Assembly: GCF_023516505.1 (NCBI RefSeq)
Contig: NZ_JAMGBB010000001.1
Span: 2,279,001-2,343,000 of the forward strand
Origin: Sphingomonas brevis
Lineage (GTDB): Bacteria; Pseudomonadota; Alphaproteobacteria; Sphingomonadales; Sphingomonadaceae
DNA length: 64,000 nucleotides
Direction: 5' to 3'
In this document: positions 36,776 to 45,736 of the stretch, in pieces
Layout: each line of letters opens with the position of its first letter
How positions within the stretch are numbered: the stretch's first letter is position 1
Position numbers and translations under genes: made by a program
Notes under the pieces: model-generated
The model's input: only the letters and a program-made list of their open reading frames with translations
Told to the model about the DNA's origin: nothing
Databases searched by the model: none

Positions 36776-38698
36776 TTGAGCCGCCACCTGCCAGCTCGCC
36801 TTGCCGCCCTGTCGATCGCCGCCAGCGCCTTCGCGACCCCGGCCATCGCTCAGCGAACCGGCGAGAATGCGGTGACGTCCGCCGACGATGCCTTCGGCAC
36901 CAGCGTCGGCAACGAATCCATCGGGCTCTACAGCACCGAAGAGGTGCGCGGCTTCAGTCCCGCGGCGGCGGGCAACATCCGCATCGACGGACTTTATTTG
37001 GGCGGGATTGTCATCGGCAATCAGCGGATCCAGTCGGGGTCGGACGTTCGCGTCGGCCTGTCCGCGCAGGGCTATGCCTTTCCGGCGCCGACCGGCATCG
37101 TCGAGCTGTCGCTGCGGCCGGCAGGTGATGAGCCGGCCCTGTCCGGCGTCCTGTACGGCGGACAAAGCCAGATCGGCTTCGATCTCGATGGGCAAATGCC
37201 GGTCAGCGACACGCTAAGCTTCGCCGGCGGCATTGCCTTCAACAGTTTAAGGGATTTTCCCGGCGGCGATGTCGGCAATTATTTCGATTTCGGAATTGCG
37301 CCGGCCTGGCGCCCTCGCGAAGGGACCGAAGTCCGGGCTTATTACGGCATCCAGATCGCGCCCAAGGATGTCAGCACGCCATTCACTTTCGTCGACGGGA
37401 CCGAGCTTCCGCCGCACCTTCCCAATCATCTGCATGGCCAGAAATGGGCGGCATGGAAGAACCACTTCCGCACCATGGGGCTGTTCGGCCACTCGACCTT
37501 CGGCGATTGGCGGCTTAGCGGCGGCCTGTTCCACCACATCATCGACAGCAAGCGCAGCTTCAATACGTTGTTCGTCAACACGCAGGCGGACGGCACCGCC
37601 GACTTCCTGGTAAATATCCATCCGCCCCGAACCACCGAGTCCAACGCCGGGGAAGTACGGCTGTCGCGATCCTTCGAAGAGGGGCCGCGGCGCCACGTCA
37701 TTCACCTCAATGTCCGAGGCGGCACCCGGCGAGGAGACTTCGGCGGCGAAGCCGTGGTCGACCTTGGCGAAATCAACATAAGCGAAGGTCCCCCGGAATT
37801 TCCGGAACCCGACGTGACATTTGGCGAAGAGACGATCGACAAGGCGCGCCAGCTGGGCGTGGGGTTGGCCTATCACGGCCGTTGGCAGGATGTCGGCGAA
37901 TTCAGCATCGGGATCCAAAAGGTCAAATACCGCAAGTCCATCGACGCGCCGGAAGAGGAGCCGATCGTAACCCGCGCCCAGCCATGGCTGTGGAACGCGA
38001 CGCTGGCGATCAACCTGGCCAAGGGCCTGGTCGCTTACGCCGGCTATACCAAGGGCCTCGAAGATAGCGGCATCGCTCCCGAAATCGCGGTCAACCGAAG
38101 CGAGGCGCCGCCGGCGCTACTGACCAATCAGCGCGACTTCGGCATCCGTTATGCCTTTGGCCCGATGCGGCTGGTCCTTGGCGCATTCGATGTTCGGAAG
38201 CCCTATTTCAACCTGGATCCGGGCCTGGTTTACAAGCAGCTTGGAACTGTCCGGCATCGCGGCATCGAAATCTCGCTGGCCGGTGAACCGATCAAGGGGC
38301 TGAACGTCGTCGCCGGAGCCATATTGATGAAGCCGCGAGTGTCAGGCGAAGCTGTCGAGCTTGGGCTGATCGGCGACAAGCCGGTCGGAATCGCGGAACG
38401 CACCGCCAGCCTGTACCTCGACTATCGAATGCCTTGGGAGGAGCGGTTGTCGCTCAATCTCGGCATCCAGCATCTCAGCATGCGAGAAGGCAACACCGAA
38501 AATACGCTGACCATTCCCGGCCGGACGCAGGTCAATGTCGGCGGCCGTTATCGCTTTGAGCTCGCCAAGCTGCCGGCGACCTTGCGGCTGCAGGTCAACA
38601 ACCTGCTCAACGACTATGCGTGGAATGTGACCGGCAGCGGAGCATTGCGGCGTACCTTTCCGCGCCGCGCCAACGCCACCTTGTCGATCGACTTCTAG
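36776..38698 (+). CDS. TonB-dependent outer-membrane receptor
   Basis: A 640-residue protein. The start is TTG 36776, which has AGGGGAA five bases upstream and begins the signal peptide LSRHLPARLAALSIAASAFA. A plug-like domain (about 30-150) includes YSTEEVRGFSPAAAGNIRID, then a beta barrel up to a terminal aromatic residue (ATLSIDF). The last third (YKQLGTVRHRGIEISLAG; RLQVNNLLNDYAWNV) is typical of siderophore-type receptors. No transport partner is adjacent, so the ligand is unknown. It converges on the hybrid kinase with a four-base overlap. Confidence 0.88.
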   Translation: MSRHLPARLAALSIAASAFATPAIAQRTGENAVTSADDAFGTSVGNESIGLYSTEEVRGFSPAAAGNIRIDGLYLGGIVIGNQRIQSGSDVRVGLSAQGYAFPAPTGIVELSLRPAGDEPALSGVLYGGQSQIGFDLDGQMPVSDTLSFAGGIAFNSLRDFPGGDVGNYFDFGIAPAWRPREGTEVRAYYGIQIAPKDVSTPFTFVDGTELPPHLPNHLHGQKWAAWKNHFRTMGLFGHSTFGDWRLSGGLFHHIIDSKRSFNTLFVNTQADGTADFLVNIHPPRTTESNAGEVRLSRSFEEGPRRHVIHLNVRGGTRRGDFGGEAVVDLGEINISEGPPEFPEPDVTFGEETIDKARQLGVGLAYHGRWQDVGEFSIGIQKVKYRKSIDAPEEEPIVTRAQPWLWNATLAINLAKGLVAYAGYTKGLEDSGIAPEIAVNRSEAPPALLTNQRDFGIRYAFGPMRLVLGAFDVRKPYFNLDPGLVYKQLGTVRHRGIEISLAGEPIKGLNVVAGAILMKPRVSGEAVELGLIGDKPVGIAERTASLYLDYRMPWEERLSLNLGIQHLSMREGNTENTLTIPGRTQVNVGGRYRFELAKLPATLRLQVNNLLNDYAWNVTGSGALRRTFPRRANATLSIDF

Positions 38699-40728
38699 GC
38701 CGGCTCCAGCGCCGCCCGGACTGCTTCTTCCAGCGCTGCCGCACGGAATGGCTTGAACAGGACATTGGCATTCGGTGCCGCTTTGCGGATTTCATCGGTC
38801 TCGCTGTAGCCGGACACGAACAGGATTGCCTGGTCGGGGTTGGTGGCGATGATGTGAGCCGCGACTTCCGCGCCCGACAGGCCAGGCATGACATAGTCGA
38901 TGATTACCAGATCGGGCCGGCTTGAGCCGAACCGCTCGATCCCGTCGACGCCGTCTGCGGCCTCGATCACGTCATGGCCATATTCCTCGAGGCTTGCGGT
39001 AATGAAGTGGCGCACCTCTTCGTCGTCATCGATCACCAGCACCGTCGCCTGACCCCGGCCGCGCCGGAGTTCGTCGCCGGTCCGGCCGCCGCTGGCCGGG
39101 ACCTCGGCGTCGCGGTCGGCCCGGCGGAAGAACAGCCGGACCGTCGTCCCGATGCCGGGCGTGCTATCGATCTTGACCGCGCCGCCCGACTGACGCGCCA
39201 TGCCATAGACCATCGACAGCCCGAGGCCAGTGCCCTTGCCAACTTCCTTGGTCGTGAAAAATGGCTCGAACGCCCGAGCAAGGGTGTCCGCGTCCATCCC
39301 GCTGCCGGTGTCGGCGATCGACAATTCAACATAGGTGCCAGGTTCGAGCTCGGCATCGTCGCCGATCCGCAGCTTGCGCGTGCTTAAGGTCAGTGTCCCT
39401 CCGTCCGGCATTGCGTCGCGGGCGTTGATCGCCAGGTTAAGCACGGCGACTTCCAGCTGGGTCGGGTCGGCCAGCACCGGCGTCAAATGCGGATCGAGGT
39501 CGAACACTTTCTCGATACCCGGCCCCAGCACATTGCGGAGCAAGGGCCGCATTTCCTCGATCAGCGGAGCGACATAGGTCGGCTTGACCTCCAGCCGCTG
39601 CACGCGACTGAACGCGAGCAGCTGGGCGGTCAGTCGGGCGCCGCGCTCGGCCGCCGCCAGCGCATTGGTGGCATAGCGATTGAGCCGCTCGTCCGTTACC
39701 TGCTTGGCGATCAGGTCGAGCCCGCCGACGACGACAGTGAGCAGATTGTTGAAGTCGTGAGCGATGCCTCCAGTCAGCTGCCCCAGCGCCTCCATCTTTT
39801 GCGCCTGGCGGAGCTGGTCCTGCGCCTCGACCAGCTCGGCGGTGCGGTCCGCGACCTGCCGCTGCAGCTCTGTCTCGGCCGCCTTGGCCTCGCTAATGTC
39901 GCTGGCCGCGCCGATGAAGCCGGACAGCTCGCCGTCGGGGCCGAACCGCGGCTGTGAAACCGAGCGGAGCCAACGCCATTCGCCGTCATGCCGCCTGTAG
40001 CGCGCTTCCAGGGTAAATGGCTTGCCGCTGGCTTCCCCGGCAACGCTTTCCGCTACCAGACGAGCCTGATCGTCGGGATGGATCCGCTCGCGCCAATCCA
40101 GGACCCTGGCCTCCTCGCGCGACATGCCGGCAAACTCAGCATAAGCGTCATTGACGAAATCGCGGGTCCGATCGAGGTGGGTAACCCACATCATCGCCGG
40201 AGCGGAATTCGCAATCCGCCGAAAACGTGCTTCGCTTTCCTTAAGAGCTCGCTCGGCGGCACGTTGCTCGGTGATGTCCTGCACCAGGATGATCATGCCG
40301 ATGACATTTCCCTCGGCGTCGCGCTGCGGGACATAATCGGCCTGGACCGCAAGCAGTCCGCGTGTCGGATGGTGGAAGTCGGCCGCGAAGAACTGGCGTT
40401 CGCCCGCCAGCGCCGCGTCGAACAAAGGTTTTCGCGCCCGGTAATCCTCCTCGCCCAGCATGTCCGACATCCGGCGGCCGAGAATGTCCTTGCGCGGCCG
40501 CTCGAACCAGTCGGCCAGCGCCCGATTGACGAAACTGTAGCGCTCGTCTCGGCCGATGAACGCGATCATGATCGGCAATGCGTCGGCGACGGCGAGAATT
40601 TGGGCGAAATCAATGGTTGTCGCGAAATCGGGCATGGCGCCACGGCCAGCGGTTTCAGCCGCCGCCAAGTCTCGCGCTACTTCCGCGATGCCGCCCGCAG
40701 GCGAATCAGCTTTCCCCCGGCCCGCCAT
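38695..40728 (-). CDS. Hybrid histidine kinase (PAS-PAS-HisKA-HATPase-REC)
   Basis: A 677-residue soluble protein. Two PAS domains (about 40-160 and 165-285; second ends [14 protein letters not shown]) lead to a coiled segment and the H box [15 protein letters not shown]. The ATPase domain has [20 protein letters not shown] and [15 protein letters not shown]-terminal receiver has Asp in [10 protein letters not shown] and Lys in LFKPF. No DNA-binding output is attached. ATG 40728 is taken; ATG 40635 is an alternative. Confidence 0.93.
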   Translation of the reverse strand: MAGRGKADSPAGGIAEVARDLAAAETAGRGAMPDFATTIDFAQILAVADALPIMIAFIGRDERYSFVNRALADWFERPRKDILGRRMSDMLGEEDYRARKPLFDAALAGERQFFAADFHHPTRGLLAVQADYVPQRDAEGNVIGMIILVQDITEQRAAERALKESEARFRRIANSAPAMMWVTHLDRTRDFVNDAYAEFAGMSREEARVLDWRERIHPDDQARLVAESVAGEASGKPFTLEARYRRHDGEWRWLRSVSQPRFGPDGELSGFIGAASDISEAKAAETELQRQVADRTAELVEAQDQLRQAQKMEALGQLTGGIAHDFNNLLTVVVGGLDLIAKQVTDERLNRYATNALAAAERGARLTAQLLAFSRVQRLEVKPTYVAPLIEEMRPLLRNVLGPGIEKVFDLDPHLTPVLADPTQLEVAVLNLAINARDAMPDGGTLTLSTRKLRIGDDAELEPGTYVELSIADTGSGMDADTLARAFEPFFTTKEVGKGTGLGLSMVYGMARQSGGAVKIDSTPGIGTTVRLFFRRADRDAEVPASGGRTGDELRRGRGQATVLVIDDDEEVRHFITASLEEYGHDVIEAADGVDGIERFGSSRPDLVIIDYVMPGLSGAEVAAHIIATNPDQAILFVSGYSETDEIRKAAPNANVLFKPFRAAALEEAVRAALEPA

Positions 40729-40795
40729 GGCGCCAAGCTGACTCGATTCTCCTGCGAAGTCATCTCTTCTGTGGATAAGTCTGCCTTAACCTGGA

Positions 40796-41323
40796 TTAAT
40801 CGAAATGCAGCCGACGATAGCTGCCGCGGAAATAGAGCAAGGGGTCCAATCCTGGCTCGAAGGTCGCCTTCTTAACCTCGCCGACCAGGATGAAATGGTC
40901 GCCACCATCATGGATTGCGTGGCGCGCGCATTCGAAGACCGACAGCGAGTCGAGCAGTACCGGGACCCCATGCTCGCCCATGCTCCAGGCGGTGCAGCCG
41001 AACCGGTCCTCAACTCGGGTTGAGAAGGTGATCGAGGCCGGCTGCTGCTCGGTCTGCAGTACATTGACCGCGAAGTTTCGGGCCTTGCTCAGCGGCTCGG
41101 CGCTGGCCGCCATCTTGGCGACACAGACCAGGAGGAGCGGCGGGTCGAGGCTGAGCGAGGTAAAGCTATTGGCGGTAAGACCGATCGGAACCCCTGCCGA
41201 ATCCAGGCAGGTAACCACCGTAACGCCGGTCGCGAAACAGCCGAGCGCGTCACGCAGGGTACGCGGATCCGAACCGGTTCGATACTCTCTGGTGACGGGG
41301 GCGTCGGTCATCATCGCCGCCAT
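40796..41323 (-). CDS. Flavin reductase-family (FMN-binding) protein
   Basis: A 175-residue protein of the HpaC-like family. ALGCFATGVTVVTCLD and GLTANSFTSLSLDPPLLLVC are the FMN-binding signatures. Members supply reduced flavin to two-component monooxygenases, often for aromatic hydroxylation. No oxygenase partner is adjacent, but the neighbours are aromatic amino-acid genes. A start one or four codons later (MMTD) is possible. Confidence 0.88.
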   Translation of the reverse strand: MAAMMTDAPVTREYRTGSDPRTLRDALGCFATGVTVVTCLDSAGVPIGLTANSFTSLSLDPPLLLVCVAKMAASAEPLSKARNFAVNVLQTEQQPASITFSTRVEDRFGCTAWSMGEHGVPVLLDSLSVFECARHAIHDGGDHFILVGEVKKATFEPGLDPLLYFRGSYRRLHFD

Positions 41324-41391
41324 AGCGGCCCCCGCCTGCCAATGTCACGCCGCCAAAGCCCTGTCCCAACGGGAGAGGGTTGGGAGAGGGG

Positions 41392-42171
41392 CTATCGGGA
41401 CAGTCGCTTCAACCCGTCGAGATGGAGCGCTTCCAGCGCATGGGCCGCGCAGTCCAGCGAATCCGACACGAAATAGAGTGGTTGGAAGGCGTCGCTGCGG
41501 TAGGCGGCATTGGCAGCATCGTGCAGCGTGAAGCGGGGGCGCGGCACGTCAGCCTCGATGGCGAAATGCGCCTCGCCGAAGCTCGACGCCAGGCCGGCGC
41601 CGAGGATCTTCACCTCGCCGCGCTCGCGGGCAAGACCAAACTCGACGGTGTGCCAGTAGAGCCGCGAAATCGTTTCACCCTGTCCGCTTGCGACTGCCTC
41701 CACGCCAAGGCGCCCCATTGCCTCCATCAGCCGCGCGACCGGCTCATGCGCCAGCAGCGGCACATGACCGAAAATGTCATGGAAGCAATCGGGTTCCTCG
41801 AGATAGTCGAGATTGTCGGCCGAGCGGATGAAATTGCCGATCGGGAAGCGCCGCTCCGCCAGCATGGCGAAAAAGGCATCGTCCGGAACCAGCCCCGGAA
41901 CAGAAACGCAGCGCCAGCCCGTCAGCGTCTCCAACCGTTCATTGAGGCGCCCCAACTCGGGAATGCCCGGCCGGTCGAGGCTCAGCTTGGGAATGCCTTC
42001 GAGAAACGGCGTGACGATCCGCGACCCGAGGTAGGGCAGTTGCCGCGCGAACAGCGTGTCCCACACGCCGTGCTCTTCGGCGGTGAAATGATGCCAGTCC
42101 TGCGCAGCGAGATAGTCCTGCCAGCGCGCAGGCTGGGGTTTCTCAATCTCGGCGAAATCGGGCTGGAACAT
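41392..42171 (-). CDS. phhA: Phenylalanine 4-hydroxylase (PhhA)
   Basis: A 259-residue non-haem iron, tetrahydropterin-dependent enzyme converting phenylalanine to tyrosine. Iron ligands are the two His of DCFHDIFGHVP and the Glu of LYWHTVEFGL. Length fits the bacterial catalytic-domain-only form. ATG 42171 is supported by AGGAGT six bases upstream. It lies downstream of phhB and an MFS gene and is preceded by a leader peptide and terminator that look like a tyrosine-responsive attenuator. Confidence 0.97.
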   Translation of the reverse strand: MFQPDFAEIEKPQPARWQDYLAAQDWHHFTAEEHGVWDTLFARQLPYLGSRIVTPFLEGIPKLSLDRPGIPELGRLNERLETLTGWRCVSVPGLVPDDAFFAMLAERRFPIGNFIRSADNLDYLEEPDCFHDIFGHVPLLAHEPVARLMEAMGRLGVEAVASGQGETISRLYWHTVEFGLARERGEVKILGAGLASSFGEAHFAIEADVPRPRFTLHDAANAAYRSDAFQPLYFVSDSLDCAAHALEALHLDGLKRLSR

Positions 42172-42199
42172 TCGAAGACTCCTGGGTCGTGAAGGCAAC

Positions 42200-42232
42200 A
42201 AAAAAACCCCGCCGAAGCGAGGCTTGGCGGGG
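42200..42232 (-). terminator. Leader terminator (attenuator) before phhA
   Basis: Read on the minus strand, CCCCGCC (42232-42226) pairs with GGCGGGG (42213-42207). The stem extends through AAGC/GCTT to a CTC loop, then a run of seven T (42206-42200). It stands 28 bases upstream of the phhA start, so it would stop transcription before the gene. Confidence 0.85.
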
Positions 42233-42267
42233 CGGTGGTTCCGGGCTGGGCGCGTCCCGCCTCAGCC
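42200..42267 (-). promoter_or_regulatory. Predicted antiterminator/terminator switch
   Basis: GGCTGAGGCGGG (42267-42256) can pair with CCCGCCAAGCC (42231-42221) through GGCT/AGCC and GGCGGG/CCCGCC, with small bulges between. This uses the terminator's left arm and so excludes the terminator. The leader stop codon (42264-42262) lies inside the antiterminator arm, so a ribosome reaching it would block antitermination. This is an inference from base pairing. Confidence 0.7.
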
Positions 42268-42351
42268 GGTCTCCACCGCGTCAAGATAATAGAGGGCCGC
42301 GGCCTGACACACGGTCGGCGCAACAAGGAAAAGGACGGCGGTTGCGGTCAT
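42262..42351 (-). CDS. Leader peptide with adjacent Tyr codons
   Basis: A 29-codon frame starting MTATAVLFLV and ending ALYYLDAVETG. The start ATG (42351-42349) overlaps the MFS stop as TGATG, with AAGG upstream. The two Tyr codons TAT TAT are at 42291-42286, 18 bases before the antiterminator arm. That is the geometry expected if a ribosome stalled for charged tRNA-Tyr frees the arm. The peptide itself probably has no other function. Confidence 0.75.
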   Translation of the reverse strand: MTATAVLFLVAPTVCQAAALYYLDAVETG

Positions 42352-43670
42352 CAGGGACGCCTTATCGCATCATCACCCTGAACGGAAGATGGCCGGTTAC
42401 GATCCCGTCGCGGCGCGGTTTCGTCCATCGTCAGGAACAGCGGCAGCACCGCTAGGGCGACCACCGCGATCATGACGCCCGGCACACTCGGCCAGCCGGT
42501 GGTTTCCAGCAGTCGCTGCGCGACATAGGGCGTCAGCCCACCGAAGAGTGCAGTCGCGAAAGTCGCGCCAAGCGCCAGCCCGCTGAGCCGTCCCTCGCCC
42601 CCGAACTGCTCGGCGGTGGCGACCGCGCCGACCGCGCTGATTCCGCCCGCAACCATAGCCAGGACGACGGCGCCGAGCAGCACTCCGGCCTGGCTGGCGC
42701 CCGCCATCAGCGAGAACATCGTCGCCGGCAGGATGGCGCTGGCAAGGCACAGGGCGGCGAGCACCGGCTTGCGGCCATGGCGGTCCGACAGCAGGCCCAC
42801 GAGCGGCGTCACGGCGATCACCATCACCGCCGCCAGGGTCGACAGCCACAACGAATCCGCTTCGGCCATCGCGCCTGCCGTGGTCAGGAACGCCGGTACA
42901 TAGGTAATGCCGACATAATAGGTGATCGAACCCAGCGAGGAGATAGCAAAAGCCCGCAAGATGCCGCCTCGGTGCCGGGTCAGGGTGTGACGGATCGGAT
43001 TGTCCGGCACCGTCCCTTCCACTCGCTGCCGCTCGAAGTCGGGAGATTCGGCCATTGCATGGCGGGCGATCCAAACGCTTCCTGCCAGCAATGCGCCGAA
43101 CAGGAAGGGTATCCGCCAGCCCCAGCTGTCGAGGTCGGGCCCGCTCAACAGGCTGACGGTGACAGCCGAAATGCCGACCGCGAGCAGGGCGCCGACTTCA
43201 CTGGCCGCCGCGGCGAAGGAAGTGACGAGTCCGCGCCGCTCGTCCCTTGCTCCTTCCAGCAGATAGGCAACGACTCCCGTATATTCGCCGCCGACCGCGA
43301 AGCCCATCACGCAGCGCAGCAGTATCAGCGCCCATCCGGCCGCGGGGCCGATTGCCGCGCGCGTGGGCAGCAAGGCGATCGCCAGCATCGCTGCGGTCAT
43401 CAATGCGACCGACAACAGCAAGGTTTGACGCCGGCCGAACCGGTCGCCGATATGGCCGAAGAACAGGGCCCCGAGGGGACGCATCAGATAGGCGATGGCG
43501 AAACCGGCCAGGGTAATGAGCAGCGAATCATGGCCGCCGCCGAAGAACACGCGGGAAAGGACCGTCGCGAAGTAGAGATAGAGGGTAAAATCATACCATT
43601 CGACGATGGTAGAGAAGGCAGCGATCGCCTTCGACCCGCGCGATACCTCCACCGCGGCAGGATCAGCCAC
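42351..43670 (-). CDS. MFS transporter, metabolite:H+ symporter (MHS) type
   Basis: A 439-residue, twelve-helix transporter. It has EWYDFTLYLYFATVLSRVFF at TM1, GHIGDRFGRRQTLL between TM2 and TM3, and FAVGGEYTGVVAYLLEGA near TM4-5, typical of the ProP/KgtP-like MHS branch. It starts at GTG 43670, overlapping the phhB stop by 8 bases. Its place between phhB and phhA suggests aromatic or keto-acid import. Confidence 0.9.
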   Translation of the reverse strand: MADPAAVEVSRGSKAIAAFSTIVEWYDFTLYLYFATVLSRVFFGGGHDSLLITLAGFAIAYLMRPLGALFFGHIGDRFGRRQTLLLSVALMTAAMLAIALLPTRAAIGPAAGWALILLRCVMGFAVGGEYTGVVAYLLEGARDERRGLVTSFAAAASEVGALLAVGISAVTVSLLSGPDLDSWGWRIPFLFGALLAGSVWIARHAMAESPDFERQRVEGTVPDNPIRHTLTRHRGGILRAFAISSLGSITYYVGITYVPAFLTTAGAMAEADSLWLSTLAAVMVIAVTPLVGLLSDRHGRKPVLAALCLASAILPATMFSLMAGASQAGVLLGAVVLAMVAGGISAVGAVATAEQFGGEGRLSGLALGATFATALFGGLTPYVAQRLLETTGWPSVPGVMIAVVALAVLPLFLTMDETAPRRDRNRPSSVQGDDAIRRP

Positions 43671-43917
43671 CGGCCAGCCCGTTGATGGCCTTCGCCAGAT
43701 CGATGTCGCGGTCGGTCACGCCGCCCGTGTCATGAGTCGTCAGGCGAAAGTCGACCCGGTTCCAGACGTTGGTGAATTCCGGGTGATGATCGACCTTCTC
43801 GGCGTACATCGCGACGCGGGCAATCAGGCCGAATGCCTCCGAAAAATCCTTGAAGCGAAAGCTCCGCTCCAGGGCCTTGCCGTCATCGCTCAGTGTCCAG
43901 CCTTGGGGAATATCCAT
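43663..43917 (-). CDS. phhB: Pterin-4a-carbinolamine dehydratase (PhhB)
   Basis: An 84-residue protein that dehydrates 4a-hydroxy-tetrahydropterin, regenerating the cofactor used by PhhA. The signature VDHHPEFTNVWNRVDFRLTT contains the catalytic His pair. ATG 43917 (MDIPQGWTLSDDG) is preferred because AAGGGG lies five bases upstream; GTG 43923 is the alternative. It is the first gene of phhB-MFS-phhA and divergent from hpd. Confidence 0.95.
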   Translation of the reverse strand: MDIPQGWTLSDDGKALERSFRFKDFSEAFGLIARVAMYAEKVDHHPEFTNVWNRVDFRLTTHDTGGVTDRDIDLAKAINGLAGG

Positions 43918-44080
43918 CGGCACCCCTTATCACCGCCATCCAATTATTTCCTGTCCTACAGACGATACGGGAGCTAGGGGAGCGCCGACATGACTTGCTT
44001 GCCGCTCAAGCCGTCGCAAGGGCCCGTTTCACGGGCGTGACTCGTGCGCGCACGCGTTGCTAGTGTGAACTTTGTGACGT

Positions 44081-44093
44081 TTCGCGGCGCGAA
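44081..44093. promoter_or_regulatory. Short palindrome before hpd
   Basis: TTCGCG-G-CGCGAA is a 13-base palindrome ending 16 bases before the hpd start, in the 192-base divergent phhB-hpd gap. It could be a regulator site; it is short enough to occur by chance in G+C-rich DNA. Confidence 0.35.
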
Positions 44094-44109
44094 GACTGGA
44101 GAAAATATC

Positions 44110-45201
44110 ATGGCCACCGCCACTTCCGTCGAGCTCGGCCCGCTGGGACTGGAGAACCCGATGGGCACTGACGGCTTCGAGTTCGTCGAATATGCCGCAC
44201 CGGATCCCGAGCTTCTGCGCTCGCTGTTCGCCAAGATGGGCTTTCCGGCCGTCGCCCGGCACAAGCGCAAGAATGTGACGCTGCACCGGCAGGGCGACAT
44301 TAATTTCATCATCAACGCGGAAGCCAATAGTTTTGCCGAGCAGTTCGCGGTCGATCATGGCCCCTGCGCCTGCGCGATGGCGTTCCGGGTCAAGGACGCC
44401 AGGGCCGCCCATGCCCGCGCGCTCAGCCTCGGCGCGACCGACGTCAAAAGCGACGTCGCCGAGGGCGAGCTGGACATACCGTGCATCGAGGGGATCGGCG
44501 GGTCGCGGCTCTACTTCGTCGACCGTTACGGCCGCACCGGCACCATCTACGACGTCGACTTCGACTATTTACCCGACGCGGCCCAGCAGGAAGCGAGCCA
44601 TGCTTCCCACCTCACCTATCTCGATCACCTGACCCACAATGTGAATCGCGGCCGGATGAACCATTGGGCCGAATTTTACGAGCGGCTCTTCAACTTCCGC
44701 GAGATCCGCTATTTCGACATTGAAGGAAAGGTCACCGGCCTGTTCTCCAAGGCGATGACCAGCCCCTGCGGAAAGATCCGCATTCCCCTGAACGAGAGCC
44801 AGGACGACAAGAGTCAGATCGAGGAGTTTTTGCGCGAATATAAGGGCGAAGGCATCCAGCATATCGCGCTTGGGTCGGACGACATCTACCAGACGGTCGA
44901 CATCCTTCGATCGCGCGGAATTCCGTTCCAGGACACGCCAGACACTTATTATGAGCTGGTCGACGAGCGGGTGAAGGACCATGGCGAACCCACTGCCGAG
45001 CTGGAAAAGCGCCGCATCCTGGTCGACGGAGCCCCGACCGAGGGCCAGGGCCTGCTGCTTCAGATCTTCACTCAGAATGTGATCGGACCGATCTTCTTCG
45101 AGATCATCCAGCGCAAGGGCAACGAGGGTTTCGGCGAGGGCAATTTCAAGGCGCTGTTCGAGAGCATCGAGCTCGACCAGATCCGCCGCGGGGTGGTTTG
45201 A
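44110..45201 (+). CDS. hpd: 4-hydroxyphenylpyruvate dioxygenase
   Basis: A 363-residue non-haem iron enzyme converting 4-hydroxyphenylpyruvate to homogentisate in tyrosine breakdown. Two VOC-type domains are present. The metal ligands are His in YLDHLTHNV, His in IQHIALGSDD and Glu in GPIFFEIIQR, and GFGEGNFKALFESIE is the typical C-terminal lid. ATG 44110 has GGAGA upstream. Later genes of homogentisate breakdown (hmgA, fah) are not in this window. Confidence 0.97.
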   Translation: MATATSVELGPLGLENPMGTDGFEFVEYAAPDPELLRSLFAKMGFPAVARHKRKNVTLHRQGDINFIINAEANSFAEQFAVDHGPCACAMAFRVKDARAAHARALSLGATDVKSDVAEGELDIPCIEGIGGSRLYFVDRYGRTGTIYDVDFDYLPDAAQQEASHASHLTYLDHLTHNVNRGRMNHWAEFYERLFNFREIRYFDIEGKVTGLFSKAMTSPCGKIRIPLNESQDDKSQIEEFLREYKGEGIQHIALGSDDIYQTVDILRSRGIPFQDTPDTYYELVDERVKDHGEPTAELEKRRILVDGAPTEGQGLLLQIFTQNVIGPIFFEIIQRKGNEGFGEGNFKALFESIELDQIRRGVV

Positions 45202-45289
45202 GCGTCGCCGAGGCCAAGCCAAGCGGAGCAAAGCGAGTGCGGCTTGAGCGAGAGACGACGCGACGCGGACCGACTGCGAGACCAGCCGA

Positions 45290-45736
45290 ATGAGCGAGAC
45301 TGGCGCCGACGCGCTGGCCGAGCGCGTGGCCTTCGCCATGCTGGCGGCTGAAGGCACCGGCAAGGCCTGGGGCATCCAGATCGAGGAAGCGCGCGAAGGC
45401 TATTCGCGCATTCGCATGAAGCTTACCGCCGACATGCTGAACGGCCACGGCAAGGCGCATGGCGGGATGGTCTATGCGCTGGCCGACACGGCCTTCGCCT
45501 ATGCCTGCAACAGCCGCAACGTCAGGACCGTGGGCGCGCAGGCGACGATGGTGTTCCTTGACGGAGCGGAGCTGGGCGAGGTGCTGGTGGCGGAAGCGCA
45601 GGAGGCGGCTCTTGTCGTCCGGTCCGGCGTCTACAATGTCAGCGTGCGGACCGACGCCGGCAGGCCGGTGGCCGAGTTTCAGGGATTTTCGAGAAGCATC
45701 GGCGGTCCCTATATCGAGACCGGAGACAGTGAGTGA
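45290..45736 (+). CDS. paaI: PaaI-type hotdog thioesterase
   Basis: A 148-residue hotdog protein. HGKAHGGMVYALADTAFAYA is the family catalytic helix, and the protein length fits PaaI, the thioesterase that clears dead-end ring-CoA thioesters in phenylacetate catabolism. It is coupled by a GTGA overlap to the thiolase gene. The 88-base gap after hpd is made of short GCGAG-like repeats and has no clear promoter. Confidence 0.9.
   Translation: MSETGADALAERVAFAMLAAEGTGKAWGIQIEEAREGYSRIRMKLTADMLNGHGKAHGGMVYALADTAFAYACNSRNVRTVGAQATMVFLDGAELGEVLVAEAQEAALVVRSGVYNVSVRTDAGRPVAEFQGFSRSIGGPYIETGDSE

Noticed and set aside
45202-45289. Tandem GCGAG-like purine-rich stretch
   Set aside because: Imperfect and short; could be ordinary G+C-rich intergenic DNA, and no regular period was clear.
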